DNA from: an uncultured Salinimicrobium sp.
GTDB lineage: Bacteria; Bacteroidota; Bacteroidia; Flavobacteriales; Flavobacteriaceae
Direction: 5' to 3'
DNA length: 52,363 bases
Assembly (NCBI GenBank): GCA_946887075.1
Contig: CAMPKA010000022.1
Coordinates: forward strand, 1 to 52,363
Below the pieces are notes generated by a model, which made no database searches, was not told the origin of the DNA, and saw only the letters and a program-made list of their open reading frames with translations. This document shows positions 36,289-46,077 of the stretch, one piece after another. Position numbers and translations under genes: made by a program. Each line of letters begins with the position of its first letter. Positions within the stretch are counted from its first letter, which is position 1.

Positions 36289-37446
36289 TCAATAAGTGAT
36301 GGTTTTTTGAAATGTCAGCTCGACATTCGCCAGAATTTCCGCGATCTTCTTTCCAGCATTCCCGTCACCATAGAGGGTTGAGGGAAAATAATGATCGTGG
36401 TTAATAGCTTTTCGGGTTGCGCTCAAGATTTCGTTTTGACTGTAATCTACATCGGTCACATTGTCTGCACGATTTCTTCTATGCTGGCGACTCCCGATGT
36501 TGACCACGGGCACCCCTAAATAGCTACATTCTCGTAAACCTGTACTGGAATTACCCACTAAAGCCTTCGAATTCTTCAAGAGTTTCAAAAAATCCGTCGA
36601 TTCCATATTTTTAAAAAAATGGATATTGGCAGGTTTTTCTAATTCGCGAAATAATCTAATTCCATTCGATATACCGTCAGAACCTGCGTCTGAATTTGGC
36701 CAAAACCAGAAAGTGGGAAAATTTAATTTTTTCACTGCACGTAATGTCTCCAGCACTTGATATCTTGCTTGCTCATGTTCGGTTGTGACAGAATGCTGCA
36801 TCACCACAATATATCCATTTTGCATATTAAGTAGAGGACCGACACCACCATATTTTTCAATAGGGTCAAAATCCAATTCTGGATTCTCCTGCACAAATTT
36901 TGCCAAATCGATTGATGGACACCCCGTATTGAAGACCATGCTAGGCTTTTCTCCTAATTTAATAACTCTTTCTCGCGCATCTTCTGTACAAACCAGGTGA
37001 AGGTCAGACAGCTTAGTATTTGCGTGTCGCACTTTTTCATCAATGCTTCCTGTCACCTCTCCTCCTTGAATATGAATCAATGGTATGTTCTGAAATGATG
37101 CAGCAATCGATGTAGCTATTGTCTCGTAACGATCTGCAATTGTGACTACCGCCTTAGGTTTTAAATTGTAAAATACATTGGTAAACTCCATAACTCCAAG
37201 TCCAGTAGTTTTGGCCATCGTGGTAGGGTTTTCTCCTTCCAAGACCATGAAGACCTTAGCTGCAATTGGAAAACCATCTTTTTCAATAAAGTCTACGGCA
37301 TTTCCATACCGATCCAGCAGAGCTGAACCTGCTATTACGAGCTGCAATTCAAGTTTAGGATGATTTTGGATTTCTGTCAATGCGGTTTTGATCCGGCTGT
37401 AGGAAGGACGGGCTGTAACCACGACGCAAATCTTATCTTTGGGCAT
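36289..37446 (-). CDS. UDP-N-acetylglucosamine 2-epimerase, hydrolysing type (NeuC-like)
   Basis: The 385-aa GT-B-fold enzyme releases UDP and a 2-epimerised hexosamine from UDP-GlcNAc (or a modified form), the entry step to sialic or legionaminic acids. Motifs are VVTARPSYSRIK at the N-terminus, IADRYETIATSIAA, IHIQGGEVTGSIDEKVRH (active-site loop), LVGNSSTGLRECSYLGVPVVNIGSRQ and DNVTDVDY at the C-terminus. It is the NeuC rather than the WecB form, judging by HIQGGEVTGS. It precedes neuA on the same strand. TATTTTTA (37471-37464) is a near-match -7 element. Confidence 0.88.
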   Translation of the reverse strand: MPKDKICVVVTARPSYSRIKTALTEIQNHPKLELQLVIAGSALLDRYGNAVDFIEKDGFPIAAKVFMVLEGENPTTMAKTTGLGVMEFTNVFYNLKPKAVVTIADRYETIATSIAASFQNIPLIHIQGGEVTGSIDEKVRHANTKLSDLHLVCTEDARERVIKLGEKPSMVFNTGCPSIDLAKFVQENPELDFDPIEKYGGVGPLLNMQNGYIVVMQHSVTTEHEQARYQVLETLRAVKKLNFPTFWFWPNSDAGSDGISNGIRLFRELEKPANIHFFKNMESTDFLKLLKNSKALVGNSSTGLRECSYLGVPVVNIGSRQHRRNRADNVTDVDYSQNEILSATRKAINHDHYFPSTLYGDGNAGKKIAEILANVELTFQKTITY

Positions 37447-37524
37447 TTAATTTAATTTGGCACTAAAAATAGGAAAATTTACCTGCAACCCATTTCCAAA
37501 ATACTCTTCAGGGGTTTTATTCCT

Positions 37525-37532
37525 TATATTTG
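37525..37532 (+). promoter_or_regulatory. promoter -7 element, TATATTTG, for the pyruvyltransferase gene
   Basis: An exact TAnnTTTG match 20 bp before the TTG at 37553. It lies inside the longer frame that would start at TTG 37457, so it supports the shorter start. Confidence 0.5.
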
Positions 37533-37552
37533 GCCTCAATAGGAATTTAATT

Positions 37553-38386
37553 TTGAGCAAACCATCCCATTTCAAATTTTATGAAAAAATTCCTTTGTTT
37601 TATTGGAGTGAAAAACGCTTTATTTTCAGAGAAAAAGAGAATTATGGAGATCTGATTTCACCTTATCTCGTCGAGAAGATCAGCGGTAAAAAAACAGTTT
37701 TTGTTCATCCTAAAAAGCAAAAGTGGTATAACCTAAATAAGTCTAATCTCTTGGCAGTCGGAAGTATAATTCATCATGCAATTAGAGACAGTGTAATATG
37801 GGGAAGTGGGATCATTGATAATAAACAGTTTGTGAGAAAAGCGGACTTTAGAGCGGTGCGCGGACCTAGAACAAGAGAGCAGTTGCTGAAATTTGGCTAT
37901 GACTGCCCTGATATTTTTGGAGATCCGGCAATACTTTTACCAAAATATTTCAGTCCAAATGTCACAAAAAAGTATAGATTAGGAATAATACCACATTATC
38001 ACGACTATAAAGCAGCCCTCCAAATATTCGGCAAACGGGAGGGAATACAAGTAGTAAATTTGCTCACCCTGGACGTAGAAGGTACTACTCGAGAAATCCT
38101 GCAGTGCGAGAGAATCCTTTCTACTTCCCTTCATGGTCTTATAGTAGCTCATTCATATGGCATTCCTGCAATACGCGTAAAGATTTCAAATGATATTTTT
38201 GGAAATGAAGTAAAATATGCTGATTATCTTGAATCGGTGGGACTCGCAAATTATAGAGCTCTGGAGGTGAGGGGGGGAATTTCGGATGATGAAATTTCAG
38301 ATTTGTTTCGCAGTTTTCCAGCACTTGTTCCAGCCGAAACAATAGAATTTTTACGAGTTGGACTGCTGGAAACCAAGCCATTCTAA
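37553..38386 (+). CDS. polysaccharide pyruvyltransferase family protein
   Basis: The 277-aa product resembles CsaB/ExoV-like pyruvyltransferases, which add a ketal pyruvate to a sugar. It has the N-terminal ENYGDLISPYLVEKISGKK, IWGSGIIDNK, the FRAVRGPRTREQL motif, FGDPAILLPKYF, and LSTSLHGLIVAHSYGIPAI. There is no ATG; TTG at 37553 is chosen because of the promoter and because upstream residues do not look like the family. It is the only plus-strand gene between minus-strand genes here, diverging from neuC. Confidence 0.8.
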   Translation: MSKPSHFKFYEKIPLFYWSEKRFIFREKENYGDLISPYLVEKISGKKTVFVHPKKQKWYNLNKSNLLAVGSIIHHAIRDSVIWGSGIIDNKQFVRKADFRAVRGPRTREQLLKFGYDCPDIFGDPAILLPKYFSPNVTKKYRLGIIPHYHDYKAALQIFGKREGIQVVNLLTLDVEGTTREILQCERILSTSLHGLIVAHSYGIPAIRVKISNDIFGNEVKYADYLESVGLANYRALEVRGGISDDEISDLFRSFPALVPAETIEFLRVGLLETKPF

Positions 38387-38421
38387 TAATTTTATCTGCT
38401 CAAGGGAATAATTTTCTCATT

Positions 38422-39558
38422 CTAGAGAGATAAGGATCTATAAAAATCGATATTTCTTTCAACAATTTTACAGGCCGAAAAGTTATCTTTTACATGCTTA
38501 CGGGCGGCTTCGCCCATTTTAAGTGATAGTTGGCGGTCTTGAAGTAGTTCCAAAATCCTGTCAGCAAATTGATTATGATCCTTTGGGTGCACCATATACC
38601 CGGTCTTCCCATTTTTCATTATTTCTTTCGACCAACCAATATTGGAAGTCACTAAGGCTTTCTTCATTGCCATTGCTTCTAACCAAGACATCGGCAAAGC
38701 TTCGGCATAACTAGGAAAAACTACTACTGCCGCTTTATCAAGTTCAGAAATGACATCAAATCGTGACAAATCGCCTTTCCAGAGTACTCGATTTCTGGCC
38801 GATTCTGTCAGTAAATTCTCAAAAAGGCCAATGGTAGAGCTACCACTTAAGACATCTATAACATCCCTGCCAGCCATTACTAGGAGAACATCAGGATTTT
38901 TTTGATGTATCTTATTAAATATTTCTGCCAGGTCAAGAACTCCTTTTTTTCTGATAATTGTGCCGAAATATAAAATGATTTTTTCCCCAGATCCTTCCGT
39001 TTCAGGATAGAATACATCTTCATTTACAGAATTGGGAATTACTTCAATGTCCTTATTCAGTTTAAAAATCTCCTTGGTTTGGATTGCTGTAAATTCGCTT
39101 ACCGATATTAAGTGATCTGCACTGTTTAAGGCCAGCCTCTCGAACCAGAAATTCTTCTTCTTCTGGGGACGATTTTCCAAGCGGCAGAAATAGGTGTCGC
39201 TACCATGGAGCCGGAGGATTAACCTACATTTGAAAGACATTAAGGCAGTTATTCCAGTCCATTCAGGGGCTTCAAGAGCATTTATTTTTTCTCTCGCAAT
39301 TATGTGATTAAGATAATGCTCTAATTTTTTTCTATATCTTATCCACCCTAAAAATGGGTATTTTCGTGCGGCAATAAAATGAAAATTTATTCCACCTTCT
39401 CTAAAAATAAGATCATCTTTCTGCCCATAAACAAAAACAGTGATTAGTAATCCTTTTTTTACTAATTCTTGAGCTAAATTTTGAATACTTACTCCCAGCC
39501 CACCGGAAGGCAAGGACATTGGATGGGGATATTCCGGGGTGAGGAAAGCTAAGTGCAT
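38422..39558 (-). CDS. family 4 glycosyltransferase
   Basis: The 378-aa product is a GT-B glycosyltransferase. The N-terminal acceptor domain has PEYPHPMSLPSGGLGVSIQNLA; the C-terminal domain has ILYFGTIIRKKGVLDLAEIF, FPSYAEALPMSWLEAMAMKKALV with the EX7E-type motif, and the C-terminal helix. Retaining GT4 members use UDP- or GDP-sugars; the sugar here cannot be told. It is convergent with the pyruvyltransferase gene. Confidence 0.88.
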   Translation of the reverse strand: MHLAFLTPEYPHPMSLPSGGLGVSIQNLAQELVKKGLLITVFVYGQKDDLIFREGGINFHFIAARKYPFLGWIRYRKKLEHYLNHIIAREKINALEAPEWTGITALMSFKCRLILRLHGSDTYFCRLENRPQKKKNFWFERLALNSADHLISVSEFTAIQTKEIFKLNKDIEVIPNSVNEDVFYPETEGSGEKIILYFGTIIRKKGVLDLAEIFNKIHQKNPDVLLVMAGRDVIDVLSGSSTIGLFENLLTESARNRVLWKGDLSRFDVISELDKAAVVVFPSYAEALPMSWLEAMAMKKALVTSNIGWSKEIMKNGKTGYMVHPKDHNQFADRILELLQDRQLSLKMGEAARKHVKDNFSACKIVERNIDFYRSLSL

Positions 39559-39632
39559 ATGTTGTAATTGTGTATGAAGGTTTCAGCGAGTCCGAGTTTG
39601 GATTTGATATATTGCTACTAACAAGTCGATAC

Positions 39633-41024
39633 TCAATTACTCACAATTCTATTAATTGCATTCCACATCCTTCTCGAAGCGTCTTTAGCTGGTGGTAAAT
39701 TTATTTTCTGAAACCAAAGTGATGCTTTCTCAACTGTCGACTTACCTGACTTAATTGCCTTTTCTAATTCTACCGGAATTTCTTTTTTAGAATTCAACCA
39801 AATCACTTCCTCACCAGTTGGCATCGAACTGAAATGGATAAATTTGTAAATTTTTTCTATAGACCAATTAAGATCTTTTCTTTCTTCAACATCATAATTG
39901 AAATACAAACAAGGTTTGCCCAAAATCGAAAAATCAAATACCATTGACGAGCCGACATTGATTACGGCCTTTGAGTAGTGGATAGTATTCAATAATAAGC
40001 TTAAATCTTCTTTTTCGGGTAAGATAGAATTCCATTGTCCCCCAATATTCGACCATTTCGGTTCAATAGGAACAATTAAGTCCGGATATTTTTCTAAAAC
40101 TTGGTTGTATCTATGGGAAAAATCTACAGGAGAGCGGCGAAAGATAATTCCTAAATCCCATTTGCCAGCAAGACATGATACTGCCTCTGCAAGATCATTT
40201 AAGTATAATGGATCATATGGTGAAGTGGTGAAATCATCTCCGCTGAAACAGATATAATCCTTGGAGAGATCTAAACCATGGTCTTCAAAAAATTTTTCCC
40301 TTGGTTGTATGAGATCTTGGTTGTAATTAGGTTCAAACTGTGGAGTTCCGCATATAAATATCTGTTCTTGTTTTATATGAGGATAATGAGAGATTAATTC
40401 ATCTTTCATATAATCACTCCAGACAAAATAATAATCTGTTTCAGTTACCATTGTCGCTTTTGGTATATTGTCCCAAGAGAAAATAAAGGTAGAGGTGGTC
40501 ATCCCAAGATCTTGGGCTGCTGTTAACGGTGCTACTGCATTGATAGCCCTCTGATTGGTACAGAAAACTAGATCTGGTTGTACAGTCTGAAGGACTTCTT
40601 TGCAGATTTTGTAGAAGTCTCCCTTCCTTTCAGATTTCTTTATTTTAATTCTTAGTTGCTCCAATCCCTTCTTATTTTTATGGGTACTCCTAATCCACCT
40701 GACAACAACATTTTTTACAAGATCCTTAATGCTTTTTTTCGAAGAGGGGAATTTATAAGTCTGATAAACCGGGTTTTCGAATCTTTTTGAAAAATGATCT
40801 AGTTCAGCGCCGATTTTGGCCCTTTTTATTAGGTCCGTTTTTGGTCTCGGCTTCCCTGTAAGTTTTATTTCGTTTAAACCAATTTTGGAAAGATCAAATG
40901 GGGTATGATTCCAGAAAACTATTTCCCAACCCATTTGTTCCCCTAATGTAACAAAAGAAGTAAAGGCAAAATTTCTTAAGCCGACTCCGTCAGGAAGAAG
41001 AATGAGAACCTTTCTGTATTTCAA
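39633..41024 (-). CDS. GT-B-type glycosyltransferase-like protein
   Basis: The 463-aa protein is probably a GT-B fold enzyme. It begins KVLILLPDGVGLRNFAFTSF, has IFSWDNIPKA, FICGTPQFEPNY, and the C-terminal INVGSSMVFDFSILGKPCLYFNYD, the nucleotide-sugar site pattern also seen in CDP-glycerol glycerophosphotransferase-like and UDP-glycosyltransferase-like proteins. Substrates are unknown. The start is TTG at 41024, with a -7 element 25 bp upstream and no in-frame ATG near. It is part of the minus-strand glycan block but has its own promoter. Confidence 0.65.
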   Translation of the reverse strand: MKYRKVLILLPDGVGLRNFAFTSFVTLGEQMGWEIVFWNHTPFDLSKIGLNEIKLTGKPRPKTDLIKRAKIGAELDHFSKRFENPVYQTYKFPSSKKSIKDLVKNVVVRWIRSTHKNKKGLEQLRIKIKKSERKGDFYKICKEVLQTVQPDLVFCTNQRAINAVAPLTAAQDLGMTTSTFIFSWDNIPKATMVTETDYYFVWSDYMKDELISHYPHIKQEQIFICGTPQFEPNYNQDLIQPREKFFEDHGLDLSKDYICFSGDDFTTSPYDPLYLNDLAEAVSCLAGKWDLGIIFRRSPVDFSHRYNQVLEKYPDLIVPIEPKWSNIGGQWNSILPEKEDLSLLLNTIHYSKAVINVGSSMVFDFSILGKPCLYFNYDVEERKDLNWSIEKIYKFIHFSSMPTGEEVIWLNSKKEIPVELEKAIKSGKSTVEKASLWFQKINLPPAKDASRRMWNAINRIVSN

Positions 41025-41049
41025 GATACCAGTAACTGGGGGTTGAGGT

Positions 41050-41057
41050 CAAATATA
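41050..41057 (-). promoter_or_regulatory. promoter -7 element, TATATTTG
   Basis: An exact TAnnTTTG match on the minus strand, 25 bp before the TTG start of the GT-B-type gene. It lies in a 153-bp gap after the membrane glycosyltransferase gene. Confidence 0.5.
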
Positions 41058-41177
41058 TCAAAAAGTTTTCCACACCTATGGAAGAAGTAGACCCTGATTG
41101 TTGAACATCAGCTATCAATATGGTTTCTGAAAATCAGCTCCTAGACAAGCCACCCCGTAGACAAGCAAAATGGAGGT

Positions 41178-42461
41178 CTACTGATACGAATGACTACGGA
41201 CTACTAATTTAGCTAATAAACGGTCTAACGAGAAAACCATAAACATTATTTCTAGGCCGCTCTGAGGCATCCTGAATCGAAAACCGGAATACGTAAAAAT
41301 GGTTATGACTATCGTTGATAGAACCAGCCCAAGGGCAAGGGAATTCATTAGATTGTCTCGCGAGATAATGATAATATACAATAATGCTATAAGCGCCAGA
41401 AACTGAAAAATTACCCGCCCAGTTTCTAAGATTCCGGGTCTGCTAGTCTCTGGAAACGGGTTGAATGCGCTCCGAATTTTTCTTCCTATTATGGGCACGA
41501 TCATTTTTGGGTTTGAGCTTATAAAGTTGATAGTAGCATCCTTGTAAAGGTTCATTCGATCGACTTCATTAGAAGGCCTATTTTCGCCAAAAGAGTAGTC
41601 TTTTAACACCAGGGTTTCATCAGCGAGATCTCCTTTTGTATTAGTGTGTTCATTGACAACCTTACTGTTCCATCCTTTTGCCATTACCGCTCCCGAGGAG
41701 GTTGTTAGTACTACTTTATCGGTGTTTAGAACAATAGAATTTCTTATTACCCATGATGAAATGATTGCAGCACAAACTGCAGAGGACAAAAAGAAAATTC
41801 TCAATGATATCTGGCTATTAATGTAAAGAATGAGATAAATAGAAAAGGGTAGGAATAGAAAGTAAGGATGACAAAGTACTATTACTCCAGTTATAAAAGC
41901 CTGATGCCACCAAGTAAGTCCGGTTTTTAAATGTTTAATAAGAAGATATACCCATAATGTTATAAGGAATAAGGTGAGAGGTTCAGAAAGGAAAAAGCGG
42001 GAGTATAATTGCCAGGCGGGACTTATCGCATAAAAGAGAGTACCAATCAAAATCATTAGCTCCCGAATCTTTAATAGTCGTAATGTTTTATAAAATATAT
42101 AGACTCCTGTGACGTGAAGCAGGAACTTAAATATTACCAGTATTGTCAAGCTGTATCCGAATACTAGGAATATCCCTGCAATTATTAGAGGCCAAACAGG
42201 CGGCCGAAAAGCGGTTTGGCTCCTAAACTCATATTCTTTATGTTCAATATTATTTTCTTTAAAATCTTCTATGAGTTCATCACGTGAAATTTTAAAGTGA
42301 CCGAATTTGCCGGATTTGGCTAGGCTTAATCCTAAATGTAAATAATCATAGGCATCTCCATTTACTTCATATTTATTTTCTAGTGCAACAGAAGCATTAT
42401 AGAACATTAGTGCCAGAAACACTCCGAACGTAATGATTTTGAGCATTTTTAAATTCTTCAT
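41178..42461 (-). CDS. multi-pass GT39-like (PMT/ArnT-type) membrane glycosyltransferase
   Basis: The 427-aa protein has about 9-11 hydrophobic helices. The first loop has NGDAYDYLHLGLSLAKSGKFG, an acidic motif like the DE pair of lipid-linked sugar transferases of the PMT_2 type, and FRPPVWPLIIAG follows. Such enzymes move sugar from a polyprenyl phosphate carrier to an acceptor at the periplasmic face. A DPM1-like GT2 two genes upstream could make that donor. ATG at 42461 fits; an upstream TTG would overlap the methyltransferase gene. Confidence 0.7.
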   Translation of the reverse strand: MKNLKMLKIITFGVFLALMFYNASVALENKYEVNGDAYDYLHLGLSLAKSGKFGHFKISRDELIEDFKENNIEHKEYEFRSQTAFRPPVWPLIIAGIFLVFGYSLTILVIFKFLLHVTGVYIFYKTLRLLKIRELMILIGTLFYAISPAWQLYSRFFLSEPLTLFLITLWVYLLIKHLKTGLTWWHQAFITGVIVLCHPYFLFLPFSIYLILYINSQISLRIFFLSSAVCAAIISSWVIRNSIVLNTDKVVLTTSSGAVMAKGWNSKVVNEHTNTKGDLADETLVLKDYSFGENRPSNEVDRMNLYKDATINFISSNPKMIVPIIGRKIRSAFNPFPETSRPGILETGRVIFQFLALIALLYIIIISRDNLMNSLALGLVLSTIVITIFTYSGFRFRMPQSGLEIMFMVFSLDRLLAKLVVRSHSYQ

Positions 42462-42474
42462 ACTTGCTAATTGG

Positions 42475-43200
42475 CTACTTCCGTCCCACCACAATTGTTG
42501 AAAGCCCCACTCTGTTCTGAATCACGTTATCCAAGACTTTCCAAGCAGGCACCAGTTTATCATAAATTTTCATCTGGTCAGAGGGTATAATTCCCCTTTT
42601 TTGTATCCGACCACTGAAATACCAGCCCAGAATGCCCATTGAATTGAAATATTGTTGATGGATTACTTCAAAACCATTTTCTGAAAACATTTGAGAAAGA
42701 GTAGCCTGAGTGTATCTTCTGAAATGCCCCAGTTCCTGATCGATTTTATTGTAAAGTTTTTGGTAAGAAGGTACCAGGATAATTAAATGACCATTTTGCT
42801 TCAGTAGTTTTTTACAGTTCTGTATAGCCAGATAATCCTCTTCAATATGTTCAATCACATTAAGGGCAAAAACTGTGTTATATTCTCCAATATGATCTGA
42901 ATAAGCTTTATCAAATTCTGGGTTTATGAGATTTATTTGCTGGACCCCCAGAAGATTTCTCTTATTACCGAATTTACTTGTTAAGGCAATACAGTACTCT
43001 TCTCTTAAATCCGAAAGCATAATGTCTTTATTGTTATTCAAAAAGTAACGTGAAATGTTACCCAGCCCACTTCCAACTTCAAGAATTCTTCCCTTTGAAA
43101 AAGGTAAAATGGTCTCAAACATCCATTCGTTAAATTTGGTTGCAGAACCAATGACTTCCAAAGTGTTCCGACCTACTCGATCCTCTAAGGAACTACTCAT
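42475..43200 (-). CDS. class I SAM-dependent methyltransferase
   Basis: The 241-aa product has the SAM-binding motif ILEVGSGLGNISRYFL (motif I), an acidic SDLREEY (motif II) and NVIEHIEEDYLAIQN (motif IV), typical of Methyltransf_11/23 enzymes. It overlaps the preceding GT2 gene by 4 bp (ATGA) and lies 13 bp before the membrane glycosyltransferase gene. It may modify a sugar or lipid carrier in this locus; the substrate cannot be read from sequence. Confidence 0.85.
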   Translation of the reverse strand: MSSSLEDRVGRNTLEVIGSATKFNEWMFETILPFSKGRILEVGSGLGNISRYFLNNNKDIMLSDLREEYCIALTSKFGNKRNLLGVQQINLINPEFDKAYSDHIGEYNTVFALNVIEHIEEDYLAIQNCKKLLKQNGHLIILVPSYQKLYNKIDQELGHFRRYTQATLSQMFSENGFEVIHQQYFNSMGILGWYFSGRIQKRGIIPSDQMKIYDKLVPAWKVLDNVIQNRVGLSTIVVGRK

Positions 43201-43913
43201 CCTCTGAAAAAGTTATATTTGAACACACAGTAAATCGCTTTAATGCCATCTTTCCAGTTGATTTTTTTGCCATTTGCATAAGTTCGACCATAATACGAAA
43301 TGCCCACTTCAAAAATCCGGATTCCGGGAATTCTGCAAATTTTAGCAGTAACCTCCGGTTCAAATCCAAACCTTTTCTCCTTTAAATCGATATTTTTTAT
43401 AATGTCGGACCGAAAGACTTTATATCCTGTTTCCATGTCTGTAAGGTTCAGATTAGTAAATGCATTGCTTAAAAAGGTAAGGAATTTATTACCTATGGAA
43501 TGCCAGAAGAAAAGGATTCGGTGCGGGTTTCCTCCCATAAATCTTGAGCCATAAACTACGTCAGCTTTACTTTCTATGAGTGGCCTTAGTAAATGGTTGT
43601 ACTCCCGCGGATCGTATTCTAAGTCGGCATCTTGTATTATTATATAGTCTCCGGTTGCAAGTGTGATTCCCTTGTGTATTGCTGCACCTTTTCCCTGATT
43701 CAAATGCTGTTTAAAAACTCTCACTGTAAGATGAGGATTGGAGGTTACAAAATCATTAATCAGAATACTAGTATTATCTGTTGAACAATCATCTATAACT
43801 ACTATTTCTTTTTGCAAGGAGAATTCTAGCTTCAGATTGTTCAACTCCTTTAATAGTTGAATGACTGTTCCTTCTTCATTATAAGCAGGAATAAGAATAG
43901 ATAATTTCTTCAA
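43197..43913 (-). CDS. DPM1-like family 2 glycosyltransferase
   Basis: The 238-aa product is a GT-A glycosyltransferase with ILIPAYNEEGTVIQLL, VVIDDCSTDNT, the DXD-type QDADLEYDP, and GYKVFRSDIIKNID. It resembles polyprenyl-phosphate mannose or glucose synthases, but no C-terminal membrane helix is obvious, so it may be membrane-associated only. The start is TTG at 43913, close to a -7 element. It is first in a three-gene minus-strand operon. Confidence 0.88.
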   Translation of the reverse strand: MKKLSILIPAYNEEGTVIQLLKELNNLKLEFSLQKEIVVIDDCSTDNTSILINDFVTSNPHLTVRVFKQHLNQGKGAAIHKGITLATGDYIIIQDADLEYDPREYNHLLRPLIESKADVVYGSRFMGGNPHRILFFWHSIGNKFLTFLSNAFTNLNLTDMETGYKVFRSDIIKNIDLKEKRFGFEPEVTAKICRIPGIRIFEVGISYYGRTYANGKKINWKDGIKAIYCVFKYNFFRG

Positions 43914-43931
43914 TTTTCAGGAAGTTTAATT

Positions 43932-43939
43932 CAAATATA
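43932..43939 (-). promoter_or_regulatory. promoter -7 element, TATATTTG, for the GT2-methyltransferase-GT39 operon
   Basis: An exact TAnnTTTG match on the minus strand, 18 bp before the TTG start at 43913. Confidence 0.55.
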
Positions 43940-44017
43940 TCTTTTTTAAATAATTGTCGGATTTAATCTTGCTATGAGGCTCAAAAATTTTAATTTTCGT
44001 GACATTTAATACAGCAA

Positions 44018-44854
44018 GTGGAAACCCGCATCTACCAGAAAGAAAACAACTTAAGCCCCGGCAAACTGCTCAAAGAGAGTCTAGTCGATATCCACAGATC
44101 TCGCTTCCTCGCTAGACAATTGGCCGAGAGAGATATAAAAGCGCAATACCGTCAATCATACCTGGGTATCATCTGGGCTTTTATCACTCCCTTGGCTACC
44201 GCCGCGGTGTGGATATTTCTAAACCTCACGGGAACTGTAGAAGTCACAGAAACTGGAATCCCGTATCCTGTTTATGCCTTTTCTGGCACTCTTCTGTGGT
44301 CAATCATTACAGAAGCTGTTAATTCTCCTACCAGTAGCACGAACAGTGCAAGAGGGATCATGAGCAAGATCAATTTTCCTAAGGAAGCGCTCATTATTTC
44401 AGGGATTTATAAACTCTTATTTAATGCCTCTGTTAAAATTCTGTTACTTATCATTTTTGTATTTCTTTTTGGTCTCGGTTTTCACTGGAGTATAATATTA
44501 TTACCGATTGTGATCTTGACTGTTTTGCTGTTTGGATTAACGATTGGACTATTTCTTACGCCGATAAGTATGTTATACAACGACGTGGGAAAGATCGTGG
44601 GAATAGGATTTTCTTTTTTAATGTACATTACACCAGTTGTATATGCCATTCCTGAAAATGGGATCATGAGAACCGTAATGATGGCTAATCCTTTTACACC
44701 CGTTATATTAACGGGCCGGGATATACTAGTAGGGACAGAGCCAGAATTTCTTGGTTATTACTTGATAATTGTTCTGGCCTGTATTCCTTTATTTCTAATT
44801 TCCTTAATTGCTTACAGGATTTCTATACCCATAATTGTTGAAAGAAGTGCTTAG
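44018..44854 (+). CDS. ABC-2 type polysaccharide export permease (Wzm/TagG-like)
   Basis: The 278-aa inner-membrane protein has about six helices after a cytoplasmic amphipathic N-terminus (RSRFLARQLAERDIKAQYRQSYLG), the standard start of Wzm/TagG permeases. It also has WAFITPLATAAVWIFL and MSKINFPKEALI. It pairs with the ATPase gene 1 bp later to flip a lipid-linked polysaccharide. GTG at 44018 is the start. The -7 element may be TAATCTTG (43964) or TAATTTTC (43991), each a 7/8 match. Confidence 0.9.
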   Translation: METRIYQKENNLSPGKLLKESLVDIHRSRFLARQLAERDIKAQYRQSYLGIIWAFITPLATAAVWIFLNLTGTVEVTETGIPYPVYAFSGTLLWSIITEAVNSPTSSTNSARGIMSKINFPKEALIISGIYKLLFNASVKILLLIIFVFLFGLGFHWSIILLPIVILTVLLFGLTIGLFLTPISMLYNDVGKIVGIGFSFLMYITPVVYAIPENGIMRTVMMANPFTPVILTGRDILVGTEPEFLGYYLIIVLACIPLFLISLIAYRISIPIIVERSA

Positions 44855-44855
44855 T

Positions 44856-46076
44856 ATGGGAGAAAACGAGGTTTTGGTAAAAGTGGAAGGACTATCTAAA
44901 AAGTTCTGTAAAGATCTTAAAACCAGTCTATGGTACGGGGTAAAAGATTTGTACAGTAATTTCAAAGGAAATAAATCGGAGCGCAACCTTAGGGAGAAAG
45001 AATTCTGGGCGGTAAAGGATATTAATTTTAACCTGCGCCGCGGTGAATGCCTCGGTTTAATTGGGCACAATGGCGCGGGCAAATCAACCCTTCTAAAGAT
45101 ATTGAACGGTCTTATTAAACCCGACACCGGAAAGGTCACAATAAAAGGTAGGGTAGGAGCCCTCATAGAACTGGGAGCAGGTTTTAATCCTATTCTTACG
45201 GGACGGGAGAATATCTACAATAATGGAGCAGTCCTCGGCTTTTCCCGAAAGGACATTAATGACAAGCTGGAAGAAATCATTGATTTCGCTGAAATACGCG
45301 AATTCATTGATATGCCGGTTAAAAACTATAGCAGCGGGATGAAGGTGAGGCTTGGTTTTGCGGTAGCCGCTCAAATGGAGCCTGACGTTTTGCTTATTGA
45401 TGAAGTATTGGCAGTGGGAGACTTAGGTTTTGTGTTGAAGTGCTTTAAAACGATTGATACTATTTTACCCAAAACTGCGATTGTTTTTGTTTCACATAGC
45501 ATGCCCACGGTTTCCCGGATATGCAGTAAAATTTTATTGTTAGATCACGGACTCTGTGATTTTTATGGAGAAGATGTGGGAAAAGGAATAGATTTATACT
45601 ACCAAAAATTTGTAATCACCAAGGAAAATGTTGTATTTGATGATGGTTCCGTAGAATTAGAAAGGACTTCTGTCGTTGCATCTTCGTGGGGAAAAAATAA
45701 TATTCCGCAAATAAATTGGGGAGATGATCTGAGAGTAGATTTCAGTTTTAGATTCAAAAGTTTAAATAAAATTCCCCTCTTTAGAATTCTTATTTACGAC
45801 AAAGAGCAACGTCCCGTAGCGATACTGCAGCCTAATTATGGGGTGAATGATATATTCATGCAAGATAAAATCCTCAGTTTTTCTGTCTTTCACAAAAAAC
45901 TCCAATTATCTAAAGGGATTTACTCTTTAAATGTGACCCTCTTTAAAGGAATGTCTAATGAACCTATATTACGCATTAATAATGTTTCATCTTTTCAAGT
46001 TCTCCATTCAGAAGATCATTTTCAGCCATTTCTGCTAGAAGCAGAGTTTAAGACTTTAGGAACTAAAACCCGGTAA
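44856..46076 (+). CDS. ABC transporter ATP-binding protein with C-terminal carbohydrate-binding domain (Wzt-like)
   Basis: The 406-aa ATPase has Walker A GHNGAGKST, the YSSGMKVRLGFAVA signature and Walker B VLLIDEVLAVGD. The long insert near the N-terminus (KTSLWYGVKDLYSNFKGN) is typical of Wzt/TagH homologues. From about residue 250 on there is a beta-rich Wzt_C-like domain, which in O-antigen exporters recognises the polymer cap before export. The ATG at 44856 is right after the permease stop codon; an upstream TTG is less likely. Confidence 0.92.
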   Translation: MGENEVLVKVEGLSKKFCKDLKTSLWYGVKDLYSNFKGNKSERNLREKEFWAVKDINFNLRRGECLGLIGHNGAGKSTLLKILNGLIKPDTGKVTIKGRVGALIELGAGFNPILTGRENIYNNGAVLGFSRKDINDKLEEIIDFAEIREFIDMPVKNYSSGMKVRLGFAVAAQMEPDVLLIDEVLAVGDLGFVLKCFKTIDTILPKTAIVFVSHSMPTVSRICSKILLLDHGLCDFYGEDVGKGIDLYYQKFVITKENVVFDDGSVELERTSVVASSWGKNNIPQINWGDDLRVDFSFRFKSLNKIPLFRILIYDKEQRPVAILQPNYGVNDIFMQDKILSFSVFHKKLQLSKGIYSLNVTLFKGMSNEPILRINNVSSFQVLHSEDHFQPFLLEAEFKTLGTKTR

Positions 46077-46077
46077 A